DNA from: an uncultured Pseudomonadota bacterium
GTDB lineage: Bacteria; Pseudomonadota; Gammaproteobacteria; Steroidobacterales; Steroidobacteraceae
Direction: 5' to 3'
Length of the DNA: 64,000 nucleotides
Assembly (NCBI GenBank): GCA_903862885.1
Contig: CAIOZU010000017.1
Span: 1-64,000 of the forward strand
Below, piece by piece: positions 1 to 8,838 of the stretch. The notes under the pieces were generated by a model. That model was not told the origin of the DNA. It saw nothing but the letters and a program-made list of their open reading frames with translations, and searched no databases. Every line of letters starts with the position of its first letter. The stretch's first letter is position 1. Position numbers and translations under genes: made by a program.

Positions 1-62
1 CGCCCAAAGCGCGGTGGCTTTGGGATCCGGCGCGACCTTACGGCCTCTCCAGAGAGCCAAAC

Positions 63-90
63 AGTATAAACGGGTTTTGATGGCCGTCAA
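63..90 (-). promoter_or_regulatory. Downstream (P2-like) promoter of the same operon
   Basis: Minus-strand -35 TTGACG (90-85), 16-nt spacer, -10 TATACT (68-63). It sits 130 bp downstream of the first promoter, matching the tandem P1-P2 arrangement of enteric rrn operons. The discriminator here (GTTTGGC) is less GC-rich, as is usual for P2. Downstream leader sequence contains an 8-bp hairpin (3-10 with 17-24) before the window ends. Confidence 0.72.
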
Positions 91-192
91 CACCTTAAGC
101 GCCTTTATTTGCACTTTCGACGCAGGTTTTTGGCCTGCGGCGAAGGTCTGGCGCCTACCCCTGAAGCTCGGCGGCTCAGTGAAGGGCCGCGC

Positions 193-220
193 AGTATAGT
201 CCTGCACTTTCCGATGTCAA
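193..220 (-). promoter_or_regulatory. Upstream (P1-like) promoter of a leftward rRNA-type operon
   Basis: On the minus strand a perfect -35 TTGACA (220-215) is separated by 16 nt from -10 TATACT (198-193). It is followed by a very GC-rich discriminator (GCGCGGC). A 16-bp spacer and GC-rich discriminator are the hallmarks of stringently controlled rrn P1 promoters. It lies just downstream of tyrS and reads out of the left edge. That the product is rRNA is inference, since the 16S gene would lie outside the window. Confidence 0.75.
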
Positions 221-253
221 CGACCAATTTAGGCCGAAGGCCTTTGACACTAT

Positions 254-1468
254 TTAAATAGGGGTTTTTGCAATGAGCGTGACCGCGGCAAACCCTCTTT
301 TTCCGACCTGGAGCAGATAGGGTCCGCCCGGTGGCAAAGTGAGCTCGCGACTGCCGAGCCGCTCCCCATTGACCCGAACGCCCCCCTGGTCAATTAATCG
401 GTTGGCGGCCGAGGCGCTCGCCGCCAATTGCGCCTCTTTGAGCACCGAGCCGATCTTGGCGCCCGCCGGGTCAATCTCGATGACCCGTTCAGGCACCTCG
501 GTGGGCACAGCCCCTTCACTGAAGCGAGCCACAAACTCATCGCGTGCGCGCACACCCACTCCGTTGCCGTGGAAGCGATCGACAAGCTCAACACCTAATT
601 CAAATTTAATATCACGGGGATTGCGGCCAGCGGTCATCGCTGCCTTCAGCGTGGCGATATCAGTCAGCGGCCTAAAGGACAGTAATTCAAAATAACGCCA
701 CATCAACGTATCACTGATAGACATCAATTTACCAAACATGTCATCAGGCGCATCAGCGATACCGATGTAATTCCCTAGAGATTTCGACATTTTCTGCACA
801 CCATCAAGACCCTCTAACAGGGGCATGGTGAGAACGACTTGCGGTTCTTGACCCGCCGTCTCTTGCAGCGTGCGCCCCACCAGTAGGTTAAATTTCTGAT
901 CAGTACCGCCCAACTCGACGTCTGCTTTTAAAGCGACCGAGTCGTAACCTTGCACGAGGGGATACAGAAATTCATGAATGGCGATAGGCTGGCCACCCTT
1001 ATAACGCTTTGAAAAATCATCGCGCTCCAGGATGCGAGCCACGGTGTACTGCGAGGCCAAGCGAATCAGGCCACCGGCGCCCAGCTCGTTCATCCAGCGT
1101 GAGTTGAAATCAATCCGCGTGCGATCAGGATCGAGTATTTTAAAAATCTGGGTTTGGTACGTCTTTGCGTTGGCAGCCACCTCCTCCGGGGTCAGACGAG
1201 GTCGGGTGGCATTTTTGCCGGTTGGATCGCCAATCATCCCGGTAAAGTCACCAATCAAAAATACGACGTCATGCCCTAAGACCTGAAATTGCCGCATTTT
1301 ATTGATCAACACGGTGTGACCTAGGTGCAAATCGGGGGCAGTGGGGTCAAAGCCCGCTTTCACCACCAGCGGTTTGCCGCGGCCTAATTTGCGCGCCAGA
1401 TCAGCCTCTAGGAGGATTTCCTGCGCGCCACGCCGCAACTCCACCATCTGCTCAGCCGCACTCCGCAT
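254..1468 (-). CDS. tyrS: Tyrosyl-tRNA synthetase
   Basis: Class I aminoacyl-tRNA synthetase that charges tRNA-Tyr in the cytoplasm. The HIGH motif appears as HLGHT (about residue 48) and the KMSKS loop is intact as KMSKS (about residue 230). The last 65 residues form an S4-like RNA-binding domain. Length of about 404 residues fits the TyrRZ-like long form found in many gammaproteobacteria. The open frame continues upstream to 1561, but the ATG at 1468 is preferred because GGAG stands 6 nt before it and the residues upstream do not resemble the family. An ATG at 1480 is the alternative. It ends against the rRNA-type promoters; tyrS next to an rrn operon is a recurring gammaproteobacterial arrangement. 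Divergent from ppk1. Confidence 0.97.
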   Translation of the reverse strand: MRSAAEQMVELRRGAQEILLEADLARKLGRGKPLVVKAGFDPTAPDLHLGHTVLINKMRQFQVLGHDVVFLIGDFTGMIGDPTGKNATRPRLTPEEVAANAKTYQTQIFKILDPDRTRIDFNSRWMNELGAGGLIRLASQYTVARILERDDFSKRYKGGQPIAIHEFLYPLVQGYDSVALKADVELGGTDQKFNLLVGRTLQETAGQEPQVVLTMPLLEGLDGVQKMSKSLGNYIGIADAPDDMFGKLMSISDTLMWRYFELLSFRPLTDIATLKAAMTAGRNPRDIKFELGVELVDRFHGNGVGVRARDEFVARFSEGAVPTEVPERVIEIDPAGAKIGSVLKEAQLAASASAANRLIDQGGVRVNGERLGSRELTLPPGGPYLLQVGKRGFAAVTLIAKTPI

Positions 1469-1649
1469 GCCCTTCTCCATCCCGCTATTAGACCCTCCAA
1501 TGTAGGGGGCGCACGCCGAGAGCGCAAATGTCAGTGATCCTTGCAAACCTAACCACCCCACCCACCACGAAGGGGTGGCACCTCAACGGGAGAACCCAGG
1601 GCCCGCCGAAAAAGGGCCGCTGCGGCGCAGCACGGGCCCAGAGTGACGT

Positions 1650-1656
1650 CTGTCAT
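1650..1656 (+). promoter_or_regulatory. Possible PhoB half-site upstream of ppk1
   Basis: CTGTCAT, identical to one 7-bp repeat of the Pho box, lies about 27 nt before the ppk1 start. The partner repeat expected 11 bp away is poor (CTTTAAG). Polyphosphate kinase genes are often phosphate regulated, which is the only reason to mention it. Confidence 0.2.
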
Positions 1657-1682
1657 ATGGCTTTAAGGGGTTCCGGTGTAAG

Positions 1683-3785
1683 GTGAGAGCCACTCTGGAT
1701 AGAGCCCCTATGGACGTCATCGACCTCAAAGCGCCTGCGTACTACAACAACCGTGAGCTGTCGTTTCTCGCATTTAACCAGCGCGTTCTTGATTTGGCTC
1801 AAGACGCCAGTGTGCCGCTGCTCGAGCGGCTGCAGTTTCTAGCGATCAGCTGCTCTAACCTCGACGAGTTTTTTGAAATCCGAGTCGCCGGCCTTAAAGA
1901 ACGCCTAGAGCGCGGCATCTTAAGCCCAGGGCCCGATGGCGCCACCATCAATGAGCAATTAGTGGCCATCAATGAGCGCGCCCACGTACTGATCGCAGAT
2001 CAATACCGCGTACTCAATGAACAGCTGATCCCGCTGCTTGATCAATCCGGCATCCATTTACTGCAGCCGCATACCATCACCGCCAAAGAGGCGAAGGCAC
2101 TAGAGCGCTACTTTGAACGCGAAGTGGAACCGGTGATCTCACCCTTAGGGCTAGATCCCGCACGTCCCTTCCCCAGAATTCAGAACAAGAGCCTCAACTT
2201 CATCGTAAAACTGCAAGGCACCGATGCCTTCGGTCGCGACACGCAGCTGGCTATCTTGCAAGTGCCTCGTTCATTACCTCGGGTCGTCGATGTGCCCGTC
2301 CCTGCAGGCACAAGGCCTGGCGAAAGAAACTTAGTCTACTTATCGACGATCGTCGAACGCTTCGTGGGCAGACTGTTCGATGGCATGACGGTCGACGGTT
2401 GCTGGCAATTCAGAGTGACCCGCAACAGCGATCTGTTCGTCGATGAAGAAGAAGTGGACGATCTCAGGCGCGCCGTGGAGGGCGAGTTGGCTGAACGCCG
2501 CTACGGCGATGAAGTCCGTCTAGAGACGGCCCATGACTGTCCCGCCGATTTGCGTCAGTTTCTACTTAACCACTTTCAGCTGACCACTGCCGATCTTTAC
2601 CAAGTCCCGGGACCCGTGAACCTAAACAGACTGGCGGCGGTGTATGACTTAGTTGATCGCCCCGACCTCAAATATCCCACATTCACACCCAGCATTCCTA
2701 ATCGCATCACCGTCGGCACCGACCTATTCGCGGTGATTCGTGAAAAAGATCTGCTGCTCCACCATCCATTTCAATCGTTTGCACCGATCATTGATTTCGT
2801 TCGCCAAGCAGCGCGTGATCCTAACGTGCTGGCTATTAAGCAAACGCTGTACCGATCAGGCTCTGATTCAGCCATTGTCGATGCGTTAGTGGAGGCCGCC
2901 CGCAAGGGTAAAGATGTGACCGTCATTATTGAACTGATGGCCCGCTTTGATGAAGAGGCCAACATTGGCTTGGCCAGCCGACTGCAGGAAGCCGGCGCTC
3001 ACGTGATGTATGGTGTCGTAGGCTATAAAACCCATGCCAAAATGATCATGGTGGTACGTCGTGAAGATGGCAAATTGCGCCGCTACTGCCATGTGGGCAC
3101 CGGCAACTACCATGCCCGAACGGCACGCGGTTATACCGACTACGGGTTTTTCACCTGTGACACCGCCATCGGTGAGGACCTGCATTATTTATGCTTGCAG
3201 CTAACCAGCCTCACCCGCACGCCGAAACTCAGAAAATTATTGCAGTCACCGTTCACTTTGCATCAATCACTGATGGAGCGTATTGAGCGCGAAACAGAGC
3301 ACGCCAAAGCGGGCAAACCGGCCCGCATTATTGCAAAAATGAATGCACTCGTTGAGCCGCAAATCATTCACGCACTCTATCAAGCATCGCAAGCAGGGGT
3401 GACCATCGACTTAATTGTCAGAAGCATCTGCGCTCTGACCCCAGGGGTGACTGGGGTATCCGACAACATCCGCGTGCGCTCTGTGGTGGGTCGCTTCCTT
3501 GAGCACTCGCGCGTCTATTATTTCTTGAACAATGGACAGCATGATTTGTGGTGCAGTAGCGCAGACTGGATGGAACGGAATTTTTTTAGACGCGTTGAAG
3601 TGGCTTTCCCAATCGAACGCAACCGTCTAAAGACGCGCATCATTGGCGATCTAGAGGCCTGGCTTGCTGACAACATGAACGCGTGGGAGCTTGGCGCGGA
3701 TGGGCAGTACCAGCGCCTCACACCCGGCACTGAGAAGCCCTTCTCTGCGCAACAGGCGCTGATCGATAAATATTCAAATTGGTAA
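1683..3785 (+). CDS. ppk1: Polyphosphate kinase 1
   Basis: Reversibly polymerises the gamma phosphate of ATP into inorganic polyphosphate; membrane-associated homotetramer in the family. The N-terminal domain opens with the typical NRELSFLAFN stretch. Two phospholipase-D-like C-terminal domains follow. The autophosphorylated His is in KTHAKM (about residue 451), and the second conserved His is near 607 (EHSRVYYF). At 700 residues it matches the family. The GTG at 1683 has AAGGGG about 12 nt upstream; the ATG at 1710 is an equally plausible start. Converges on ppx with only 15 nt between stop codons, placing synthesis and degradation of polyphosphate side by side but on opposite strands, unlike the enteric ppk-ppx operon. 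Confidence 0.97.
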   Translation: MRATLDRAPMDVIDLKAPAYYNNRELSFLAFNQRVLDLAQDASVPLLERLQFLAISCSNLDEFFEIRVAGLKERLERGILSPGPDGATINEQLVAINERAHVLIADQYRVLNEQLIPLLDQSGIHLLQPHTITAKEAKALERYFEREVEPVISPLGLDPARPFPRIQNKSLNFIVKLQGTDAFGRDTQLAILQVPRSLPRVVDVPVPAGTRPGERNLVYLSTIVERFVGRLFDGMTVDGCWQFRVTRNSDLFVDEEEVDDLRRAVEGELAERRYGDEVRLETAHDCPADLRQFLLNHFQLTTADLYQVPGPVNLNRLAAVYDLVDRPDLKYPTFTPSIPNRITVGTDLFAVIREKDLLLHHPFQSFAPIIDFVRQAARDPNVLAIKQTLYRSGSDSAIVDALVEAARKGKDVTVIIELMARFDEEANIGLASRLQEAGAHVMYGVVGYKTHAKMIMVVRREDGKLRRYCHVGTGNYHARTARGYTDYGFFTCDTAIGEDLHYLCLQLTSLTRTPKLRKLLQSPFTLHQSLMERIERETEHAKAGKPARIIAKMNALVEPQIIHALYQASQAGVTIDLIVRSICALTPGVTGVSDNIRVRSVVGRFLEHSRVYYFLNNGQHDLWCSSADWMERNFFRRVEVAFPIERNRLKTRIIGDLEAWLADNMNAWELGADGQYQRLTPGTEKPFSAQQALIDKYSNW

Positions 3786-3800
3786 GTAGCGAGTCGCTCG

Positions 3801-5303
3801 CTACATAAAGCGCAGCTTAAAGCCAACCCCTCGCAGGAACTCCACTTCTTGCTCAAGGTCCGCATGGCTCAGCGGGTGCTCTTTAAGCCAGCCCCGCGGG
3901 AATCGCACTTCCAAGGTGCGATTAGCGGCATGCAATCTGAGCGGTGGCAAGGGCGAGCGCGAACGGCCTCGATGCAGCAAAACGGCCAGGCGCAACAACA
4001 CAACGAGATGCAGGGCCTTCAGATGCCAAGGCGGCACGAGCTCCTCTGCCCCCTCTAAAGCCACCTTGCGACGATGCGAACCCACTAAGCACGCCAGCAA
4101 TTTCTGCTCTTCTCGAGGGAATCCCGGCAAATCCGCATTCTCAACCAAATAAGCCGCGTGCTTATGGTGACCGGAGTGCGAGATATCAAGACCCGTTTCA
4201 TGCAGCCAACTGGCCCAACGCAACACACTGCCAGCTAACGGATCCTCTAGATGCCAGGCGCCTGCTACCTGGGTTAAAAAATCGGCACTACTGGCTGCCA
4301 CTCGTTCCGCCTGACTCGTCTCCACATGGAAACGGGCCATCATGGCGCGCACGCTACGCTCGCGCGCATCTTGATCGTTATATCGGCCGAGCATGTCGTA
4401 CAACAATCCTTCACGTAAGGCGCCATCTGCCACCCGCATGGATTCAACGCCGAGCGCATTGAAAACCCCCGTCAAGATGGCCAGCCCTCCCGCAAATACG
4501 GGCCAACGATCTTCACCGATGGCGCTCAGGCCAGTCGCGCGAACATTGCCAGCACTCACCACACGCTCACGCAACTGCTCCAAGTCAGCACGGGAAATGA
4601 CTTGTGCATTCGGATTCATTTCGCGAACCGCATCACTGATGGCACGAATGCTGCCACTCGATCCGACCGCGTGATCCCATCCAACGCCACGAAAAGGCAC
4701 CTGAATAGGCTCGAGCTCTACCTCACAGGCCATGACTGCTTTAGCGAAACGCCGCTCCGATATGCGACCGTCTAGAAAGTATTCTTCTGACAGGGCCACA
4801 CAACCCATGTACAAACTTTCCAGAATGCGTGGCTCATAGGCCTCACCGATTATGCATTCCGTACTGCCACCCCCAATATCCACCACCAATCGCCTCCCTA
4901 GCTCCGACGGCATGGTGTGCGTGACGCCGGCATAGATAAGGCGCGCCTCTTCGATACCGGAAATGATTTCGATGGGATGGCCGAGCGCCTCGCGAGCGCG
5001 TTCTAAAAAGCCAGCCTTGCGCCTGGCTTTACGCAGCGTATTGGTGCCGACCACGCGCACGCTCTTAGCCTGCATGTCATGAAGGCGCTGACCGAAACGG
5101 GACAGGCTGGCGAGCGCGCGGTCACAGGCGTCTTTGGACAGCCGACCCTGCTCATCGAGACCTGAGGCCAGCCGTACGCTCTCGCGGAGCCGGTCCACGA
5201 TGGTGATCTGGCCATGCGAGTAACGAGCCACCACCATATGAAAGCTATTCGAGCCGAGATCCACCGCGGCGAGAACGTCCGGGACTTTAGTGAGCGGCGC
5301 CAT
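3801..5303 (-). CDS. ppx: Exopolyphosphatase (Ppx/GppA family)
   Basis: Processively releases phosphate from polyphosphate, and members may also hydrolyse pppGpp. The ASKHA-fold N-terminal half shows the phosphate loop DLGSNSFH (about residues 15-22) and the second glycine loop DIGGGSTE (about 150). The C-terminal third is the HD-like helical domain with histidine-rich SHSGHHKH. Five hundred residues equals the enteric Ppx length rather than the shorter actinobacterial type. Convergent with ppk1; downstream of erpA on the same strand with a 45-nt gap, so it may share the erpA transcript. Confidence 0.95.
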   Translation of the reverse strand: MAPLTKVPDVLAAVDLGSNSFHMVVARYSHGQITIVDRLRESVRLASGLDEQGRLSKDACDRALASLSRFGQRLHDMQAKSVRVVGTNTLRKARRKAGFLERAREALGHPIEIISGIEEARLIYAGVTHTMPSELGRRLVVDIGGGSTECIIGEAYEPRILESLYMGCVALSEEYFLDGRISERRFAKAVMACEVELEPIQVPFRGVGWDHAVGSSGSIRAISDAVREMNPNAQVISRADLEQLRERVVSAGNVRATGLSAIGEDRWPVFAGGLAILTGVFNALGVESMRVADGALREGLLYDMLGRYNDQDARERSVRAMMARFHVETSQAERVAASSADFLTQVAGAWHLEDPLAGSVLRWASWLHETGLDISHSGHHKHAAYLVENADLPGFPREEQKLLACLVGSHRRKVALEGAEELVPPWHLKALHLVVLLRLAVLLHRGRSRSPLPPLRLHAANRTLEVRFPRGWLKEHPLSHADLEQEVEFLRGVGFKLRFM

Positions 5304-5348
5304 CAGCGAGCCCGCGGCACATTAGCCGCTGTCATCCGGCCAGGGCCA

Positions 5349-5732
5349 TCAAGACGAGAATGAAGAGCCGCAGCCGCAGGTGGTCTTCGCATTGGGATTG
5401 CGGATGACAAACTGAGCGCCATCCAAACCCTCTCGGTAATCGATCTCTGCACCCACTAGGTACTGGAAGCTCATGGGGTCGACCAGTAAAGTAACTCCCT
5501 GATTTTCAACAGTTAAATCACCCTCTTCGATGGCTTCATCAAAGGTGAATCCGTACTGAAAACCGGAGCATCCACCCCCTTGGACATACACCCGCAACTT
5601 AAGTGCCGGGTTGGACTCTTCTTGAATCAGCTGAGCGACTTTTTGGGCAGCTGCATCCGTAAACACCAACGGGGTAGGAGGTGCCAGCGGGGCATGGACA
5701 GACGTGTCTTGGGCAGCTAAATCAACATTCAT
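5349..5732 (-). CDS. erpA: A-type iron-sulfur carrier ErpA
   Basis: Receives Fe-S clusters from the Isc scaffold and inserts them into targets such as IspG. The 127-residue protein consists of the HesB/IscA fold, with the three cluster-binding cysteines at GGCSGFQY and the C-terminal CGCG. The GFTFDE segment is typical of ErpA rather than IscA. The N-terminal 20 residues are a variable extension. The start is ATG 5732, about 20 nt downstream of the deduced transcription start. A well-formed sigma-70 promoter lies at 5761-5789. Confidence 0.95.
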   Translation of the reverse strand: MNVDLAAQDTSVHAPLAPPTPLVFTDAAAQKVAQLIQEESNPALKLRVYVQGGGCSGFQYGFTFDEAIEEGDLTVENQGVTLLVDPMSFQYLVGAEIDYREGLDGAQFVIRNPNAKTTCGCGSSFSS

Positions 5733-5760
5733 GACGTCATCCTACGGGCATTGGATCGAT

Positions 5761-5789
5761 AGTGTAGCCCCCCCCCTCGGGATGGTCAA
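5761..5789 (-). promoter_or_regulatory. Probable erpA promoter with a nine-G run in its spacer
   Basis: Minus strand: -35 TTGACC (5789-5784), 17-nt spacer, -10 TACACT (5766-5761). Nine of the 17 spacer bases are a single G run (C9 on the plus strand, 5768-5776). Both hexamers match the consensus at 4-5 positions and spacing is optimal, so any slippage in the run would detune the promoter. Confidence 0.6.
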
Positions 5790-5825
5790 AACCCCGAGCG
5801 CACCCCCCCAAACCACCCCGTGGCG

Positions 5826-6545
5826 CTAGGCCACCTCTAACTTCCAAATAAAGGACTGCCTGACCGGCCCCCCGCGCTGCGGGCCACGTACCTCGACCTG
5901 CACGCGCTGCGGGACAAAATCGACCGGCAACTCAATCTCCGTCTCCGCTTCTTCAAAATACCGAAAGGAAAACGTCAGCACGCGGCTCACCGTGCCAATT
6001 TTTGATAAAGGCAAGCTCACCGGGCGCCCGCCTTGCACTCCCATCACCACAAAATCGGCGTTTGCGGTGGCGGGCTTACTGTCTCGGCTTGCCTGCGACA
6101 GCACCAAGCGCACTCGATAATGCCGCGGCGCGAGACTGGGCAGGATCTGCAGACGCTGAATATGCACCCCAAAAATGCCGTTACCTGGACGAATGATGCT
6201 CCTATAAAAACTCAGCTCTTGTCGCTGCTCATCTAGCTGGGCTTGAATCTCAGCTTGCGAGCGCTCCACCTCAGCATAGGTCGCGCGATCCACCATCCGC
6301 GCTGTTTCTGCCGCCACCAATTGCGCCTCCACCTGATGTAACTGGGCGGTGAGCGCCGCGCTCTCTATACTCTGCGCTGAGCTCGCTTTAGCGGCATATC
6401 CCGACAAAACACGACCTGCCTGGAAAGCGCCAAACAGAGACGTCAACGCCAAGCCGGCGGCGAGCAGCGCAAGCCATGTCTTAGGACTCGGCCAAAACCG
6501 ACGCCAACCGCTCACCCGATCGTTATCCTGCACTGGGTCAGTCAT
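5826..6545 (-). CDS. Membrane-anchored coiled-coil protein (DUF6776-like)
   Basis: Function unknown. One transmembrane helix lies at about residues 25-47 (WLALLAAGLALTSLFGAF), followed by a strongly helical, Gln/Glu/Ala-rich coiled coil to about 115. The C-terminal beta-rich domain of about 120 residues ends in the acidic and basic segment EIELPVDFVPQRV. Topology predicts a periplasmic C-terminus. Similar proteins occur next to erpA, bactofilin or anmK genes in gammaproteobacteria, which is my reason for the DUF6776 assignment. It is divergent from hemJ and upstream of erpA, and the gap of 93 nt contains the erpA promoter. Confidence 0.75.
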   Translation of the reverse strand: MTDPVQDNDRVSGWRRFWPSPKTWLALLAAGLALTSLFGAFQAGRVLSGYAAKASSAQSIESAALTAQLHQVEAQLVAAETARMVDRATYAEVERSQAEIQAQLDEQRQELSFYRSIIRPGNGIFGVHIQRLQILPSLAPRHYRVRLVLSQASRDSKPATANADFVVMGVQGGRPVSLPLSKIGTVSRVLTFSFRYFEEAETEIELPVDFVPQRVQVEVRGPQRGGPVRQSFIWKLEVA

Positions 6546-6586
6546 GGCTAGAATAGACTCCCTGAGTCGCCCTCACGAGAACGCCC

Positions 6587-7009
6587 ATGCTGTATCTGTG
6601 GATAAAAGCCCTGCATGTCATTTTTGTGATCGCCTGGTTTGCTGGACTTTTCTATCTTCCGCGACTGTTTGTCTATCACGCCGATACCACCGATTCGCCC
6701 GGTGACGCTCGCTTTCAGATTATGGAGCGACGTCTGTATAAATTAATGAATCTGGCCGGCGTCATCGCTGTGCTTTTAGCCTGCCTCCTGCTGGCACTGG
6801 CACCCCAGTGGCTCAGCCAAAGTTGGCTGCAGGCCAAATTGGCGCTGGTGACTCTTTTGATCGCTTACCACGCGTGGTGTGGGCAGATCATAAAATCCTT
6901 CGCCGCGGGTCAGAATACACATTCGGGCACCTGGTACCGCTGGTTTAATGAGATACCAACCCTACTGCTATTTGGAATCGTGGTCCTCGTTGTTGTCAAA
7001 CCGACCTAA
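6587..7009 (+). CDS. hemJ: Protoporphyrinogen IX oxidase HemJ
   Basis: Oxygen- or quinone-linked oxidation of protoporphyrinogen IX in heme synthesis, in the inner membrane. The 140-residue protein has four hydrophobic helices. The N-terminal segment LWIKALHVIFVIAWFAGLF carries the conserved His of the family, and RLYKLMNLAG precedes helix two. The last residues run directly into rppH: the two genes converge and their stops overlap by 4 nt. A TAGAAT hexamer at 6549-6554 could be the -10 of its promoter, but no good -35 is visible. Confidence 0.93.
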   Translation: MLYLWIKALHVIFVIAWFAGLFYLPRLFVYHADTTDSPGDARFQIMERRLYKLMNLAGVIAVLLACLLLALAPQWLSQSWLQAKLALVTLLIAYHAWCGQIIKSFAAGQNTHSGTWYRWFNEIPTLLLFGIVVLVVVKPT

Positions 7010-7605
7010 CGTGGTACAGAGCGACCCGACGGCCGCGGCCCTCGACGCATACCCCGCCGCTCTGCCTTAGGCCGGTCTGGACCGTGACTCTCCCACCACG
7101 CTGGGTAGGGCGGCAACCCCGCCGGGAAGACCTTCTGGCCGAGCTCGTGCAGCGCCTGGCGATAGACCATTTTCTTGAAGTACACCACTTCCCGAACCGG
7201 ATCCCAAAAGTCAGCCCATCGGAATCGCTCAAATTCCGCCGGTTCGTCTGTCGAATCGAAGCGAAAGACGTCATCATCGGCCCGAAAGCGCAGCAGCGCC
7301 CACCGCTGTTTCTGCCCAATACAAGCCGGGATCGACTGTCGCCGCTGATACTGCGGCGGCAAACGATAGCGGAGCCAATCCTTGGTCTCCCCAAGCAACT
7401 CCACTTGGTCGGGTAAGACGCCAATCTCCTCCTGAAGCTCCCGATACAGCGCCTCAACGAATGGCTCGTTCTGCTGAATGCCACCCTGCGGAAATTGCCA
7501 CCCGCGGTTACCGGTCCGACCTCCTAAGAATACCCGCCCGTCGTCGTGCATCAATATGATGCCCACGTTGGCCCGATACCCTTCTTCGTCAATCCAATCG
7601 GCCAT
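7006..7605 (-). CDS. rppH: RNA pyrophosphohydrolase (Nudix)
   Basis: Removes pyrophosphate from 5'-triphosphorylated mRNA to trigger RNase E-dependent decay. The Nudix box is complete: GGIQQNEPFVEALYRELQEEIGV spans about residues 41-63, with the metal-binding REXXEE core. The first residues (MADWIDEEGYRANVGIIL) are characteristic of RppH. Family length is about 160-180; this one is 199, with a basic, Arg-rich C-terminal tail after residue 165 that may contact RNA or the degradosome. Convergent with hemJ. Confidence 0.95.
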   Translation of the reverse strand: MADWIDEEGYRANVGIILMHDDGRVFLGGRTGNRGWQFPQGGIQQNEPFVEALYRELQEEIGVLPDQVELLGETKDWLRYRLPPQYQRRQSIPACIGQKQRWALLRFRADDDVFRFDSTDEPAEFERFRWADFWDPVREVVYFKKMVYRQALHELGQKVFPAGLPPYPAWWESHGPDRPKAERRGMRRGPRPSGRSVPR

Positions 7606-7713
7606 CGGTCACTCGCTCAAAGCTATTACCAATTCTTTCACATGGCAGGGAGTGTGGTCACGCTTTCAATTGCATTTTGCTTGGCCGCTCTTCTAAAGCG
7701 GCGCGGTTGAAGT

Positions 7714-8838
7714 CTAGACTGTGTCCCCCACGGCAACCGTCCTGACGCAATCGCGCCCATCCGCCTTAGCGCGGTACAAAGCCGCATCCGCCTCGGCCAG
7801 TAAACGGTCCGCCAGCGCCTGCAGATCTTGAGCCGTGCGCGCCACACGAATGGATGCAACCCCAATGGAGAGCGTTACCATACGATCGCGCCCCGCCGGC
7901 AAGACAATCGGCTCAAGCAACGCTTTTCGAATCCGCTCGGCACGTTTAACAGCGCCGTCCAACGCCGCCTCCGGTAACAACAACAGAAACTCGTCGCCTC
8001 CAAAGCGAATCGCGGCATCACTGGCGCGAATCATTGTCTCAATCCGTGTCGCAACCTCGCGAAGCACCTGATCACCACCGGCATGCCCACAGCTGTCATT
8101 AATGGCTTTGAAATAATCTATATCAATCATTAAACACGCCACGTCACCACCCGAGCGGCGAGCGCGTGAGATTTCTTCTTTCAAACGCGACTCCAGGTAA
8201 CGTCGGTTATGCCAACCGGTGAGATAATCAGACAGCCCGCTTTTTAGTACACGCTCACGGTTGCAGGCATTCTCAAGACAAATAGAGGCCATGCCAGCCA
8301 AATGCGCCAAAAAAGACGAGCCTAAGCGGTGATTAAAACGGTCTGGATCCGCACTCCCAAAACACAATACACCGGCCACCCTCCGCTGCCGAAGAAGCGG
8401 CAGCAGCGCAATCGTCTTTAGCGTCTCCTCAGCTGGAAATATTGGCGCATGATTGAATGCGACAAAAGCACCTAACCAAGGGCGTTGCAAATCGGCCAGC
8501 TGATGAGTGAGGTGACCTAAAGCCTCTACGAAAGTCACCCTCGGAAAATCCTCGAGACGCGCGCCGCTAGCTTGTAATAGATGCTGCACTTCGTGATTAG
8601 AATCTTCGAGCACCAAGCGCACTGACTCTAGATCGAACGATTTTTTTAACCCCGCTGTCAGAAAATTCAGCAAGTCAGGCAAGGTGTCTGCTCGCAGTAA
8701 ATCCATCTGCCGCTCGAGCGTCCGCTGCCACTTCAACTCATTGGCGTGCGCTTCTTGGGTTATTTGCTTTAAAAGCGCACGGTATTCTTCCGCGCTCGGC
8801 GTACCGGCAGCGCGCCGACTATCACCGTCTACAGTCAT
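7714..8838 (-). CDS. Diguanylate cyclase with N-terminal DUF484/GAF-like sensor
   Basis: Makes cyclic di-GMP from two GTP. Residues 1-50 are helical; about 50-200 form a GAF/DUF484-like cytoplasmic sensor (LLPLLRQRRVAGVLCFGS is typical); about 205-370 form the GGDEF domain. The active site is intact (RFGGDEF), and an RxxD inhibitory site (RASD) stands exactly five residues before it, so product feedback is expected. No transmembrane helix. Its ATG overlaps the tyrA stop by 4 nt (ATGA), indicating translational coupling to an aromatic amino acid gene. Confidence 0.93.
   Translation of the reverse strand: MTVDGDSRRAAGTPSAEEYRALLKQITQEAHANELKWQRTLERQMDLLRADTLPDLLNFLTAGLKKSFDLESVRLVLEDSNHEVQHLLQASGARLEDFPRVTFVEALGHLTHQLADLQRPWLGAFVAFNHAPIFPAEETLKTIALLPLLRQRRVAGVLCFGSADPDRFNHRLGSSFLAHLAGMASICLENACNRERVLKSGLSDYLTGWHNRRYLESRLKEEISRARRSGGDVACLMIDIDYFKAINDSCGHAGGDQVLREVATRIETMIRASDAAIRFGGDEFLLLLPEAALDGAVKRAERIRKALLEPIVLPAGRDRMVTLSIGVASIRVARTAQDLQALADRLLAEADAALYRAKADGRDCVRTVAVGDTV

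Larger units (their letters stand above)
1..253 (-). other. Gene-free leader region of a probable rRNA operon (left edge)
   Basis: No convincing protein-coding gene on either strand; short open frames here lack ribosome sites and family resemblance. The stretch holds the two tandem minus-strand promoters, the leader between them, a perfect 10-bp palindrome at 251-260 overlapping the tyrS stop, and small stem-loops near 42-58 and 3-24. The 16S rRNA gene is expected just left of position 1. Confidence 0.6.

Noticed and set aside
14-199. 61-codon plus-strand frame at the left edge
   Set aside because: It lies across two strong minus-strand promoters, has no ribosome site and no family resemblance.
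1469-1561. N-terminal extension of tyrS to 1561
   Set aside because: Residues do not match tyrosyl-tRNA synthetases, and a proper ribosome site stands 6 nt before the ATG at 1468.
3944-4462. 172-codon plus-strand frame inside ppx
   Set aside because: Antisense shadow of the well-supported exopolyphosphatase gene; no family features.
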